From NCBI GenBank assembly GCA_024449915.1, contig JAMZAV010000069.1, positions 248,001 to 312,000 of the forward strand: DNA of 64,000 nt, read 5' to 3'. The notes beneath the pieces are model-generated. The model did no database searches. It saw only the letters and a program-made list of their open reading frames with translations, and had not been told where the DNA came from. Numbering within the stretch: position 1 is the stretch's first letter; every line of letters begins with the position of its first letter. The stretch is from Sweltsa coloradensis (lineage: Eukaryota > Arthropoda > Insecta > Plecoptera > Chloroperlidae). Position numbers and translations under genes: made by a program. Positions 38,801-43,999 of this stretch are shown piece after piece.

Positions 38801-41800
38801 GGAAAAACAACGAAAATAGGGCTCTGAGCATACGCAGGCTTGAAATGTCTCTGCCTGTGTCTTCCGAATGTCAAATCATACGTGCTTAGGACCGCCCCTA
38901 CCACCAGATTCAAATTGCAACGGTAGATGGCGCGACAGTGGTGTTGAGAGCTGTTCCACTCAGTCATCGCGTCAATTCAAACTTCCCGAGGGACAAGAAG
39001 ACCAACTTGTATTAGAAAATAAATAATGACATTCTATACTAGGGCATACAAGTAATTTTTGTACAGCGTAGACATTGTCTCATTGTCTCATAGGACGCTT
39101 CACCACTGATCACAACAAACAACAAACCTTCCGAATGAACAAAAAACATACTCAAATCAATGTGCGCCGACTTAAATCACTCCACAAACCATAAGTAACA
39201 TCGCTCAATCATTTAAATTAGGCCCTACCTTCCAAAGTAATTCCGGTCCGCTGAGTGATTCTGCATAATTACCAAACCTTAACACAGCAGTAAGTGCATT
39301 GGCTGAGAAGGCAAGCGGGCCTAGTGTGGACAAGACCATTGGGCAAGTTAGTACTGGGGCTACCAGTCAAGGTAAACTGCAATCTAGCTTGCCAAACATA
39401 TTCCAATACCTGGAAGATATAGAAGACCAGGACTTGGGGAACTTGCACCCTGAAGGTAGGCCTAGGCCTAGGTTTCAAAATAGTGAACAGGGCTGATACC
39501 CTTAGTAGGCTAAAAAATGCAGTAAAAACTATTTTTGATTTAGCTGAAGGCCTACGCATTGGCCTAGGCTCAGACACAAAGGACTGCAAGACTGCAGATA
39601 AGACGGCAAATGAAGATAACGACGATACCCCTACAAACAAGCCCTTATTCATGGAAAAGGATGAAAGAATCTTTGATCTTAAAAGAATTATCACCCTTCA
39701 AGAGGAAAAAATTGAAGGCCTAGCCCCAGGGTCCCGCGTAAGTAAGGTAGGAGCGTCCTCACATGAGGAAGCAAGGACTAAGCCAGTGCCTAAGCTGCTC
39801 CCACAGACTGAGAACTCCTGGCCTGCCGGCAAAAGGAACCCTAGCCTAGACCGGGCATTGAAGGATGTAAACACCAATTCTAGCCAGACGACGAGTGACA
39901 ACAACATAAACAGGCCTAGGCCTAGATCTAGTCATAGTAGCCAATCGTCACCAAATGAACGTGTAGGCCCCAAGGACACAAAGCAAAATAAAACTACACA
40001 AAAAAACATTATAGTAGGACTTCCACGGATGGGAATTCGAGCTTAGGCTTGACAGCAGTGAAGAAAAAAGTCTGGATACATCTGGGCCGTATTCAAAAAA
40101 GTGCAACCAGGGAACAAGTTGAACAATACCTAGTAAAACAACAACCAGGTAGGATCTTTGTAGTAGACCAACTTGACACTAAAAGTGAGTTTAGCGCCTT
40201 TAAGATCGGAGCTGACTTCGATCTGAAAGAATCACTGTATAAGGCTTCTTTTTGGCCGGAGGGTGCAACGGTTAGGAGGTTTTTTCTAATTCCCCACCTA
40301 AAAAAGACTGCATCGTAACAGAGCCTCAACTAACCTCTCAAAACCCTGTAATCAAGAATTCACCAAGGAAAAGCCTCACATGTTATCACCTAAATATAAG
40401 AAGTCTGGAAAAAAAAAGTAGAAGAATTAGAAATTTTTGTTGATTCAGCGAAACGCGAAATCGATATTTTATGTATTACGGAGCACTGGTTACAAGCAGG
40501 GCATGAAGAAGCTCTTCAAATTAATAACTTCACCATGGCTGCCAGCTTCGGCAGGGCTCGCAGTAAAGGAGGAGGAGTTTGTATCCTTATAAAGAAAAAT
40601 AGTTTCTTGGAATATTAGGCCCTACCTTCGCAAAGATATTTGTAAAATGGCTAAAGAGAAGCAACTAGAACTATGCTCAGTGGAAATCACTAAGCCCTTA
40701 CAATGCATAGTGATTGTCATTTACCGGCCGCCAGGGAAGGAGTCACTCAAGTGGTTCTATAGCAAACTGGATTCATTGCTACAGCAAGTAGCAACAGAAA
40801 AGAAACCAGTGATTATCTGTGGAGAATTAAACATCGACATTCTAGACAACGTAGTAAGCAACCAACTTGAAGAAACCGCAAGACTCGCAGGCTTCCGGTT
40901 ACTAAACTACGAAGCTACTAGAATTACCAAATCCTCGCAAACAGCCATAGACAACGTGTTAACTAACTCAAATGAGGTGAACTTCCTCGGAAATGTGGAT
41001 CCGGGACTATCTGATCATGCAGGTCAATTAATTGAAGTCAATTACATTGGCAAAACGGGAAAGAGTAAAAATTGCACAAAGAGTCGAAGGAGATTCACCC
41101 CTCAGAATTGTTCCAACTTCTCAGCGAAACTGGCAGACCTAGACTGGGATGATGTTTACAATGCAGTAACTGTGGATATAAAATTTAATAACTTCCTTCG
41201 TAAGTTCCTACCTATGTTCTGGGAATGCTTTCCCAAAACTCTTACCAAACCATCTCAGCAAATAAATAACAAGGAATGGCTGTCAAATGACATCAGAGAA
41301 ATGGCGAAGACGAAAAGAGACATCTGGTACCTAGCAAAGAGAAATCCTGAAGGGCCAGCATCCTTGGAACACAAACGCCTTACCAAGCTTCTCAGAAGAA
41401 CTGTAATGTCAGCCAAGAAAGCCTATCATCAAGCAACAATTGCAAGAGCAGACAACAAATCAGCAGCAACCTGGAACATTGTCAATCAAATCACCGGGAA
41501 GACTAAAAACGATGCTCCAGAAATTTCCCTTATAAATGAAAACGGACAAAGAGTGACAAACCAGCTAGAAGTAGCAAGACTCTTGAACAGTTTCTTTGCT
41601 AAAGCAGTTGAAGATGTTGTGAATGTACACACGGACACAACGGATAAATGCCTCGAACTGTTGCAAAACTCACAACAGCAACCAGACATCCCCGCCTAGC
41701 AAATACCCACATTAACACCCAATGACATACTGACAGTTATAAGAAATATGAAACCTAAAACATCAACAGGCTGGGACGAAGTACCAATGCTGGTAATAAA

Positions 41801-43995
41801 GAAGTGTGCGCCCCAAATTGTGGAACCTCTTACACACATTTTTAACCACTCGTTTACCACCAGTCAGTTCCCCGAAAGAATGAAGTATACTGTCATTAGC
41901 CAATTTATAAAAAAGGTGAAAGAACGAACATGTCTAACTATCGCCCCATTGCACTGCCAACGGCATTCTCTAAAATATTGGAGAAGCTTTTCCTTATTGT
42001 TCTAGTTAAGCACTTGGAAAGAAACAACTTATTGTGCGTTGAACAGCATGGCTTTAGAAAGGATCACTCAACAACATCTGCTGTCCTTTGCGTGACAAAT
42101 GCAGTGGAAGATGCTCTGGAGCATAAACTGAGTGTAGGGGTTTTTTGATCTAACCAAGGCTTTTGACAATAAACCATGCCACTCTGATAGAAAAACTTAA
42201 ATTCTATGGAATCACAGGTCCCGAAAACAATTGGGTCAAGTCCTTTCTAACGGGAAGGAAGCAAAGTGTGCGGTTAGGAGACGGTAGCGGAGAAACAAAC
42301 TGGGAAAATTCCATTTATGGAATTCCCCAGGGGTTTGTCCCTAGCCCCACCTTCTTCAGCATATATGTCAACGATATGCCAAAAAATATACAACTAGGAA
42401 CCAAAACGCAGTTTGCTGACGACTTTAGTGCTGTTCTGACTGGCGGTACCACTGACGAGTTAGAGAAAGCAATGCATCAAACAGCTAAGGAGCTTGAACA
42501 ATACTGTCATCCGAATAAAATTGCACTTAATATAAACAAGACTGTAGCCATTGCTTTTGCCACAAAGAGGGAGCAACCCCACCTGGAGGCCCCGGTCGAG
42601 ATCTCCACGGACGCCAAGTTTTTGGGTCTAATCATCGACTACAGGCTAAAGTGGAATAGTCACATCGACCCACCATGTAAGAAGCTAAGCACAGCATGTT
42701 TCAGCATAAAAATCCTTATGAGACAATGCACTGTGAAAACGGTGAAAACTGCATACTTTGCTCTTCTCCAGTCCCATCTCCAATACGGAGTGCTGTTTTG
42801 GGGTGGTGCCTCCGAAAGTATAAGGGTGTTCCGACTTCAAAAGCGAGTAATCCGATACATAGCTGCACTACAACCAACAGAATCTTGTCGAGCAGCCTTC
42901 AAAACTCTTGGCATCATGACACTTCCTGGTATTCATATTAAGGCCTTGGCCCTGTTCATTAGGGACAATCCCTTGCTGACGGTCACAGGAGCCGACGTTC
43001 ATAACCATGATACAAGAACTGCAGGGAAAATATTCGTCGGGCGGCACAGGCTAAAGAAGCTGGACAAAACCCCACTCCACTTGGGTGTAAAAGTAACAAA
43101 CTGTCTTCCAAGTGAGATCACACAGGCTCCGACGCGAGATGCTTTTAAACGAAAGCTGAACGATTTTCTTGTTGACAAGGTCTTCTATAGTACCACTGAC
43201 TTTATTTCAACATATTCTTAACAAACTTTTAATAATTTGACCTATTTTCAATATTCGGAAGCCTTGAGTGCTACCTACCACATGAATCTGTATGAAATGC
43301 TTTTGAATAAATAAACAAACATAACTGAGAATCCAACGTATGAATATACAATCCTTTAAAAATTTCATACTTAGAATAAACATCGGGCCTAGGCCTAGGG
43401 GCTAGGCTAGGCTAGCCTAGGCCCCTACCTAATTGTCAAAACATATCAGTATGAACCCACCTTTAAGCACACATGTGCTGAAGTAGGTCTAGCCTACCTA
43501 TGCCTAGCCTACAAACTACACATAAACCCTGGTTAAATAATGTCAACAAACCATTAATCCTATAGGCCTAGGCTCTAGCCTTACATTGGTCTTATGCATT
43601 GTAATAAGCCCTGGATAGGGCTCCTCACATGCAAGGACTTGACGAAATATGTTCGTCTTATAAGGAGAATAGCAATAAAACGACAATGCCGAGATCAATA
43701 CCTTCAATGAAAGAATTATACACACTTCAGCGTCATTCTCAAATTAAATTTCAAGTGTCAATTTGATCAGAACAAAGTATGGCCTAGGGAGGCTAGGCCT
43801 ACGTAGGCCTAGGGCTTTGGCCCTACCTACTTACCCAAAGTCATCATCCATAGACTTGAAAAAGAACTTGTAATTAGGACGATTGAGGACATTTTTGAAG
43901 TCTGCAAGTGTAACACGTTCAGGTGCGATTGTTAATTTCACTAGGTAAGGTGTTTCTTCGTCGTCTATATGATAAATTATCTTAGTTTCTTCCAT
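4739..43995 (-). CDS. DVL: Dishevelled segment polarity protein, whole gene (13 coding exons)
   Basis: Cytoplasmic Wnt signal transducer acting downstream of Frizzled in the canonical and planar-polarity branches. Coding exons in transcript order: 43835-43995, 32188-32257, 31998-32104, 31030-31115, 30778-30828, 25656-25841, 15011-15260, 14506-14634, 13687-13899, 12995-13297, 9802-10017, 9232-9370, 4739-4913. Every intron is GT..AG and all phases join, except for one surplus base in exon 9. Total is 2086 nt, or 2085 without that base, giving 694 residues plus stop; human DVL1 is about 695. Order: DIX (about 1-80), acidic/Ser region, basic stretch (about 233-245), PDZ (about 255-345), DEP (about 430-505), Ser/Gly/Gln tail ending FFVDVM. 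The start is the only ATG opening the DIX domain. Introns 1, 5, 6, 10 and 12 carry nearly all the transposons. The family is certain; which vertebrate paralogue it corresponds to is not meaningful for an invertebrate single copy. Confidence 0.96.
5268..5610. mobile_element. Small inverted-repeat element (MITE)
   Basis: GCAGAGGCAGGTATT (about 5271-5285) and AATACCTGCCTCTGC (about 5595-5609) are perfect inverted ends. AATTAG occurs on both sides. The block CACCA.TTCACC.CTTT.GGGCA appears twice inside. Comparison with 11405-12115 shows that it interrupts an otherwise collinear copy. Class unknown. Confidence 0.6.
5729..6902. mobile_element. hAT-like non-autonomous element, ATCGATGT family
   Basis: Left end TAAGGCTGGGCATCGATGTT and right end (inverted) TAAGGCTGAGCATG, with exact 8-bp target duplications ATTTTTAC (5721-5728 and 6903-6910). 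Both ends carry repeated CATCGA/ATCGATG words. It sits in an older piggyBac-like copy and itself contains a TAGGGATGTCAAAG end (about 5821) and a SINE (about 6395-6815). No transposase is visible. Confidence 0.85.
6395..6815 (+). mobile_element. tRNA-derived SINE
   Basis: The head has A-box-like TGGTCATGTGGTTAG, an anticodon-like stem-loop CTGC-TTCCAAT-GCAG and B-box-like GGGTTTGATTCCC within 75 bp (about 6399-6466). The body runs to an A/T-rich tail TACGTATTTATTTATTT near 6797-6815. It lies inside the hAT-like element at 5729-6902. The related head at about 61060-61145 has a very similar stem-loop. Confidence 0.7.
7210..8290. mobile_element. 1.08-kb element with 115-bp terminal direct repeats and 10-11-bp target duplication
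   Basis: Near-identical direct repeats at about 7210-7325 and 8175-8290 (TTGTCGCCCCCAGCCC ... TAATTGAACA), flanked by AGCTTGAATT at 7200-7209 and 8291-8300 (AAGCTTGAATT if the A is counted). The repeats begin TG and end CA if one T is left out, as LTRs do. The interior has no coding capacity but holds two diverged copies of a roughly 150-bp block (7615-7765, 7825-7965), each with a tRNA B-box-like GGTTC(A/G)AATCC. It resembles a TRIM, but the long duplication is unusual for LTR elements. It lies in DVL intron 12. Confidence 0.75.
7615..7965. repeat. Two diverged direct copies of a B-box-containing block
   Basis: Both copies read CTC..GTTGCCA.GGGTC.TGGTTC.AATCCAGGGTAAG, then CAT....TCTTGTC.CCC, then GCACCAGAGT and GGGAGGGAAGCCCCCT, about 205 bp apart. 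The GGTTC.AATCC core resembles the internal promoter B box of tRNA genes, but no cloverleaf can be drawn. Confidence 0.65.
8776..8832 (+). repeat. (TAA)n microsatellite
   Basis: About 18 uninterrupted AAT/TAA units in DVL intron 12. Confidence 0.95.
9232..9370 (-). CDS. DVL: DVL exon 12: Ser/Gly/Pro tail
   Basis: 139 nt from a TTGTTTCAG acceptor to a GTAAGC donor, phase 1 to phase 2. It encodes [20 protein letters not shown], then [15 protein letters not shown], resembling the GSGSESDH segment of vertebrate family members. It is probably unstructured. Confidence 0.88.
9684..9773. repeat. Diverged end fragment of the TAGGGTTGCCG hAT-like family
   Basis: Matches the right end region of the 15536-17010 element in inverse orientation: AATCGTGATCGATAATC, CATGGAATC.ATAATTATAT and ATCGATATCATA occur in the same order. 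It ends CAAACCCTA. No left partner or target duplication was found. Confidence 0.5.
9802..10017 (-). CDS. DVL: DVL exon 11: post-DEP Pro/Tyr-rich region
   Basis: 216 nt from a GTTCAG acceptor to a GTAAGT donor, phase 1 to phase 1. It encodes [20 protein letters not shown] and then [17 protein letters not shown]. Conservation is limited to the D.DT..PLP pattern and the Pro/Tyr/Gly-rich character of the region after DEP in other Dishevelled proteins. Confidence 0.9.
10072..11360. mobile_element. hAT-like element, TAGAGATGTTCAAC family, with a nested insertion
   Basis: Ends TAGAGATGTTCAACAATATT and, inverted, the same 20 bases. Flanks CTAACAT and CTAACAA match at six of seven positions, so the target duplication is imperfect. 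A second inverted pair (10083-10112 against 10757-10787, around AGTTTGACTGTA) lies inside. The element at 10817-11127 interrupts the right part. Both end regions carry AATATTG and ATATCGAT words. Confidence 0.68.
10817..11127. mobile_element. Nested hAT-like element, ATATCGATAATTG family
   Basis: Ends TAGGGATGGGCAAAAAAATC and, inverted, TAGGGCTGGGCTATGACATA, with ATATCGATAATTG next to both. The 8-bp flanks (TTCAATAT and CTATATAG) do not match, so either the boundary or the target site has changed. 311 bp, no coding capacity. Confidence 0.6.
11405..12115. mobile_element. piggyBac-like (TTAA) non-autonomous element
   Basis: TTAA (11401-11404) then CCCATTGAGCC at the left, and CCCCAATGGG then TTAA (12116-12119) at the right. 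TTAA duplication with CCC..GGG ends fits piggyBac; Kolobok also uses TTAA. 711 bp. A broken, older copy of the same sequence spans about 4975-7080. It lies in DVL intron 10 next to the CCGAACCG element. Confidence 0.72.
12240..12940. mobile_element. hAT-like non-autonomous element, CCGAACCG family
   Basis: Ends GAGGGATGTGCGGATA and, inverted, TAGGGATGTGCGAATA. Exact target duplications ATCTCAAT lie at 12232-12239 and 12941-12948. The first 90 and last 60 bases are full of GGTTCGG/CCGAACC words in both orientations. The interior is CpG-rich in its first half. It lies in DVL intron 10, 54 bp beyond the DEP exon donor. No coding capacity. Confidence 0.9.
12995..13297 (-). CDS. DVL: DVL exon 10: DEP domain
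   Basis: 303 nt from a TTGTTTCAG acceptor to a GTAATT donor, phase 1 to phase 1. It contains [39 protein letters not shown] and [20 protein letters not shown], the complete DEP domain. DEP docks Dishevelled to Frizzled and the membrane. An hAT-like insertion begins 54 bp beyond the donor. Confidence 0.97.
13687..13899 (-). CDS. DVL: DVL exon 9: PDZ end and PDZ-DEP linker, with a one-base frameshift
   Basis: 213 nt from a GTTTCAG acceptor to a GTATGT donor. The first part reads [18 protein letters not shown] and then [17 protein letters not shown], the conserved PDZ end and linker. In that frame a TAG lies at 13719-13721, inside the exon. The next frame instead reads [18 protein letters not shown], matching the conserved [10 protein letters not shown] segment, and joins the DEP exon in correct phase. 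The switch needs removal of one base, most simply from the CCC run (13745-13747, minus strand). It may be an assembly error, a polymorphism or a real null allele. Confidence 0.9.
14506..14634 (-). CDS. DVL: DVL exon 8: second half of PDZ
   Basis: 129 nt with a GTTATAG acceptor and GTGAGC donor, phase 2 to phase 2. It encodes [20 protein letters not shown] and [18 protein letters not shown], nearly identical to the PDZ C-terminal half in other Dishevelled proteins, including the alpha-B helix that lines the peptide groove. Confidence 0.96.
15011..15260 (-). CDS. DVL: DVL exon 7: basic stretch and first half of PDZ
   Basis: 250 nt from a TTGTTCAG acceptor to a GTGAGC donor. It opens [20 protein letters not shown], a strongly basic stretch, then [20 protein letters not shown] and the PDZ ligand-binding strand [11 protein letters not shown], ending [21 protein letters not shown] is the carboxylate-binding loop that receives the Frizzled internal motif in characterised Dvl proteins. 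Phase in is 1 and phase out is 2. Confidence 0.96.
15536..17010. mobile_element. hAT-like non-autonomous element, ATCGATAATCGAT family
   Basis: Ends TAGCGTTGCCGTCGATAATC and, inverted, TAGGGTTGCCGTTCGATGTG. Exact target duplications GTAAATAC lie at 15528-15535 and 17011-17018. It shares its ends with the elements at 29728-30714 and 20286-20378. A second element of another family (about 15597-16221) appears nested near its left end. The interior beyond about 16280 is CpG-rich and has no transposase. Confidence 0.88.
15597..16221. mobile_element. Nested hAT-like element, GATATCGATATC / TAGAGATGTTCAAC family
   Basis: The right end, inverted, is TAGAGATGTTCAACGATATC, the same end as the element at 10072-11360. 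The left end TAGGATTTCAAGATA is less similar. Both end regions are arrays of CGATATCG. Flanks GATATAAT and ATGATAAT are only loosely alike, so the left boundary is approximate. Confidence 0.6.
17518..18624. mobile_element. hAT-like non-autonomous element, ACTCGAAT family
   Basis: Ends TAGGGCTGTGCGAGTACTCG and, inverted, TAGGGCTGTGCGAACGGG. Exact target duplications CTAATATA lie at 17510-17517 and 18625-18632. Both ends are arrays of ACTCGAA/TTCGAGT words. The interior between about 17940 and 18400 has the densest run of AGGCCTAG/TAGGCCTA words in the window. No coding capacity. Confidence 0.9.
18951..19441. mobile_element. hAT-like non-autonomous element, CAGTGTTCTCC ends
   Basis: Left end CAGTGTTCTCCCC and right end GGAGAACACTG form 11-bp inverted ends. 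Flanks CTATTTTG and CATTTTG differ by one base and would be an 8-bp target duplication with a deletion. 491 bp, AT-rich, without coding capacity. Confidence 0.55.
20229..20285 (-). repeat. 3'-end fragment of the RNase H-type LINE family
   Basis: About 50 bp (GTCTTCTTCCCATATGCCC.. TTGTCATCATGTGT) matching the start of the 55046-55335 copy base for base at most positions, and more loosely the 3' end of the 21065 copy. A 93-bp hAT-like element follows immediately, and its left target duplication lies at the end of this fragment. Confidence 0.55.
20286..20378. mobile_element. Minimal 93-bp hAT-like element, two ends only
   Basis: Ends TAGGGTTGTCGTTTGATCAT and, inverted, TAGGGTTGCTGCTCGATATG, with exact target duplications GTCAAAAC at 20278-20285 and 20379-20386. 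It is a deletion derivative of the family at 29728-30714: just two end regions with ATCGATAATCGAT words and almost no interior. Confidence 0.9.
20692..20819. mobile_element. 128-bp hAT-like element, GATCCGTT family
   Basis: Ends CAGGGCTGCCACTGACATTT and, inverted, CAGGGCTGCCGTTTTTATGG, with exact target duplications CAGTAGGG at 20684-20691 and 20820-20827. The interior repeats ATCCGTTGATCCGTTGTTGA. It is another minimal non-autonomous form, in DVL intron 6. Confidence 0.88.
21087..21560 (-). pseudogene. LINE C-terminal Cys/His domain fragment
   Basis: Reads [20 protein letters not shown], then [20 protein letters not shown] and [20 protein letters not shown] (CxxC..H....C pattern). This is the zinc-knuckle-like tail that follows RNase H in many LINEs, ending in MMAK at 21087. 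The upstream end, near the SRMNN/LRMKQ similarity to the RNase H piece, suggests that it may come from a second copy rather than a single interrupted one. Confidence 0.75.
21606..22498. other. Foreign sequence between RNase H and C-terminal pieces of the LINE
   Basis: No coding similarity. It contains a GGGGGGCGGAGCCCCCC hairpin near 21576-21599, a dense GGGTACCCG/ACCCGCGGGT array at about 21870-21925 that looks like the end region of an hAT-like element (preceded by TAAGGATGACG), an 18-G run near 22347-22364, and a GCGAGT-rich end near 22480-22525. I could not find matching inverted ends or a target duplication, so it may be a rearranged or composite insertion. Confidence 0.45.
22499..22935 (-). 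pseudogene. LINE RNase H domain remnant
   Basis: In a different frame from the [21 protein letters not shown] carries the first catalytic Asp, [10 protein letters not shown] the Glu, [12 protein letters not shown] the second Asp, and [20 protein letters not shown] the final His and Asp. All four acidic positions of a type I RNase H are present. The frame ends shortly after [15 protein letters not shown], where unrelated sequence begins. Confidence 0.86.
22966..24930 (-). pseudogene. LINE reverse transcriptase remnant
   Basis: Two overlapping frames, 24302-24930 and 22966-24384, with a frameshift near 24350. Visible motifs in order: [54 protein letters not shown], the catalytic Asp in [30 protein letters not shown] and LYADDVVLW (YADD box). 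The RT core is otherwise complete. The upstream linker ([17 protein letters not shown]) marks the 5' truncation. Confidence 0.88.
25190..25250. repeat. Solo right end of an hAT-like element, GAGTACTC family
   Basis: Inverted it reads TAGGAATGTGCGAGTACTCA and then ACTCGAGTC, clearly related to the 17518-18624 family. No matching left end or duplicate of the flank CTAGTTAT was found. The RNase H-type LINE begins about 300 bp to the left, so the element may have been split or partly deleted. Confidence 0.55.
25656..25841 (-). CDS. DVL: DVL exon 6: linker with [13 protein letters not shown] motif
   Basis: 186 nt, phase 1 to phase 1, with a TTGTAAG acceptor and a GTAACT donor. It contains [20 protein letters not shown] and then [10 protein letters not shown], closely matching the SSELE(S/T)TSF.DSDEDD..SR stretch before the PDZ domain of known Dishevelled proteins. 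This acidic/Ser-rich segment is phosphorylated in vertebrate family members. Confidence 0.94.
25842..29719. other. DVL intron 5, unique parts
   Basis: Outside the hAT-like element at 27079-28198 the sequence is AT-rich and has many TAGGCCTA words, especially 28430-28860. No exon or other gene was recognised. Confidence 0.6.
27079..28198. mobile_element. hAT-like non-autonomous element, AATCCGAA/GATTCG family
   Basis: Ends AAGGGGTGTGCAAATCC and, inverted, TAGGGGTGTGCGAAGC. Exact target duplications AAAATAAT lie at 27071-27078 and 28199-28206. End regions are arrays of AATCCGAA and GATTCG. The interior contains three diverged copies of a CACCAGAGNG...GGTTTGGTCAC block (about 27288-27500) and a CpG-rich segment. 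It has a 106-codon open frame (27819-28139) with no recognisable product. Confidence 0.87.
29728..30714. mobile_element. hAT-like non-autonomous element, ATCGATCGATAATCGAT family
   Basis: Ends TAGGGTTGCCGTTTGATAAT and, inverted, TAGGGTTGCCGTTCGATAG. Exact target duplications CTTTATAC lie at 29720-29727 and 30715-30722. ATCGAT words fill both ends. The interior is CpG-rich with a G run near 30471-30486. It ends 63 bp from DVL exon 5 on the donor side. Same family as 15536-17010 and 20286-20378. Confidence 0.9.
30471..30486 (+). repeat. G-run within hAT-like element
   Basis: Sixteen consecutive G bases. Comparable single-base runs lie at 7097-7108 (C), 22347-22364 (G), 34237-34247 (C) and 59320-59329 (G). 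Such runs are prone to sequencing length errors. Confidence 0.85.
30778..30828 (-). CDS. DVL: DVL exon 5: short basic linker exon
   Basis: A 51-nt exon with an ATTTTAG acceptor and GTGAGT donor, phase 1 on both sides. It encodes [16 protein letters not shown] between two Gly codons and has no strong conservation. It is accepted because splice sites and phase join exons 4 and 6 exactly. An hAT-like element ends 63 bp beyond its donor. It could be skipped in some transcripts, since 51 nt is a multiple of three. Confidence 0.82.
31030..31115 (-). CDS. DVL: DVL exon 4: linker with [10 protein letters not shown] motif
   Basis: 86 nt from a TTCCAG acceptor to a GTCAGT donor. The translation includes [20 protein letters not shown], matching the TETES..S motif of the DIX-PDZ linker in animal Dishevelled proteins. 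Phase in is 2 and phase out is 1. The donor is GTCAGT rather than GTRAGT but fits the frame on both sides. Confidence 0.92.
31998..32104 (-). CDS. DVL: DVL exon 3: end of DIX and start of linker
   Basis: 107 nt from a TTTTCAG acceptor to a GTAAGT donor. It starts [19 protein letters not shown] and ends DRPGEP plus two bases of the next codon. The opening LVS continues the SW of exon 2, as in known Dishevelled proteins. The rest is a poorly conserved Ser/Thr linker. Confidence 0.93.
32188..32257 (-). CDS. DVL: DVL exon 2: second part of DIX domain
   Basis: 70 nt between a TTTTCCAG acceptor and a GTAAGT donor. It encodes [20 protein letters not shown] and then VSW, the conserved second half of the DIX fold. 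The incoming phase completes the Gly codon from exon 1 and it leaves in phase 0. It is separated from exon 3 by an intron of only 83 bp. Confidence 0.95.
33867..34278. mobile_element. Possible hAT-like element, CCGGAAA family
   Basis: Left end TAGGGATGTAAACCGGATAT, with TTTCCGGAAAA words nearby, and a right end ..ATCCGGAAATTTTACATC, inverted GATGTAAAATTTCCGGAT. The right end lacks the CCCTA terminus and no target duplication is visible. It includes a C run followed by an A run (34237-34260). Confidence 0.45.
35215..35535. repeat. Remnant with GGGTACCCG word arrays
   Basis: CGGGTACCCGAAATT at about 35231-35245 and TACCTACCCGG..ATTACCCGGG at about 35457-35490 bracket a CpG-rich interior. The words match those at 21870-21925. 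This is probably part of the same hAT-like family; no clean ends were found. Confidence 0.4.
35815..35906. repeat. 92-bp inverted-repeat hairpin beside the RTE-like fragment
   Basis: CTTTCAGTTCGGCTCGTC at the left end and GACAAGCCGAACTGAAAG at the right end pair over 18 bases with one mismatch. The interior is about 56 bp. The right arm abuts the point where RT coding similarity begins, so it may be a miniature element or a palindrome formed at the truncation. Confidence 0.55.
35907..36792 (+). mobile_element. RTE-like non-LTR retrotransposon fragment (3' part)
   Basis: Starts inside the RT with [20 protein letters not shown] and [14 protein letters not shown] (FADD box near 35984-36020). 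It continues through frameshifts and a stop (near 36037) to [47 protein letters not shown] and [13 protein letters not shown]. It ends in a (GATGAT)n-type tail at about 36777-36792. The FGHV.RM and DRRRWR endings and the trinucleotide tail are usual for RTE-type elements. It is inactive. Confidence 0.72.
37493..37841. mobile_element. 349-bp MITE with GGTACTTCTGTACTTGGCGG ends and 8-bp target duplication
   Basis: Inverted ends of about 32 bp (37493-37525 and 37809-37841) start GGTACTTCTGTACTTGGCGG and differ at only one or two positions. Exact target duplications TACTCAGC lie at 37485-37492 and 37842-37849. The 8-bp duplication suits hAT and a few other superfamilies; the GGTAC start is not typical of hAT, so the class is open. 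Confidence 0.88.
38302..39108. mobile_element. hAT-like non-autonomous element, CAGTGGCGAAGCG ends
   Basis: Ends CAGTGGCGAAGCGTGGTCT and, inverted, CAGTGGTGAAGCGTCCTA, with exact target duplications ATCACAAC at 38294-38301 and 39109-39116. Unlike the TAGGG families it has no obvious end-region word array. 807 bp, no coding capacity, in DVL intron 1. Confidence 0.9.
39299..40318 (+). pseudogene. LINE ORF1-like (gag-like) remnant
   Basis: Coding-like in three successive frames: 39299-39496, 39483-40046 and 40049-40318. The middle part is Ser/Asn/Lys-rich with a short leucine-heptad-like start ([18 protein letters not shown]). The last part, [20 protein letters not shown] through [14 protein letters not shown], resembles the RRM-like domain that ends ORF1 of many CR1/Jockey-type LINEs (the ..WP.G...R.F ending). 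Tandem AGGCCT copies near 39454-39470 sit at the first frame change. Confidence 0.65.
40400..43221 (+). pseudogene. LINE ORF2 remnant: endonuclease plus reverse transcriptase
   Basis: The endonuclease is readable from HLNIRSL near 40380-40410. A frameshift in an A9 run follows, then [13 protein letters not shown] and, in another frame from 40647, [11 protein letters not shown] and [10 protein letters not shown]. The last motif is normally GDFNID, so the catalytic Asp appears changed to Glu. The RT spans about 41730-42900: [49 protein letters not shown] and the catalytic FADD (QFADDFSA). Breaks: stop at 41697-41699 and frame changes near 41930 and 42150. The C-terminal part is intact to the stop at 43219-43221. 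Confidence 0.87.
43835..43995 (-). CDS. DVL: DVL exon 1: start codon and first part of DIX domain
   Basis: The ATG (complement of 43993-43995) opens [20 protein letters not shown], typical of the DIX domain that drives head-to-tail Dishevelled polymerisation and Axin binding. 161 nt encode 53 codons plus two bases. The exon ends KSMDDDFG, split before the third base of Gly, followed by a GTAAGT donor. The sequence just downstream and upstream is rich in TAGGCCTA. No 5' UTR exon or promoter could be identified. Confidence 0.95.
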
Positions 43996-43999
43996 GGCT

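Larger units (their letters stand above)
39290..43318 (+). mobile_element. CR1/Jockey-group non-LTR retrotransposon, degenerate, antisense in DVL intron 1
   Basis: A roughly 4-kb copy with an ORF1-like region, an endonuclease, a reverse transcriptase and a 3' end in A-rich AATAAATAAACAAAC at about 43302-43316. It lies in the opposite orientation to DVL. Several frameshifts and an in-frame stop (41697-41699) make it inactive. Codon-level similarity is still easy to read, so the copy is not very old. The exact 5' boundary is uncertain; coding similarity starts near 39299. Clade assignment rests on the EN-RT layout and RT motifs, and only a phylogeny would settle it. Confidence 0.85.
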
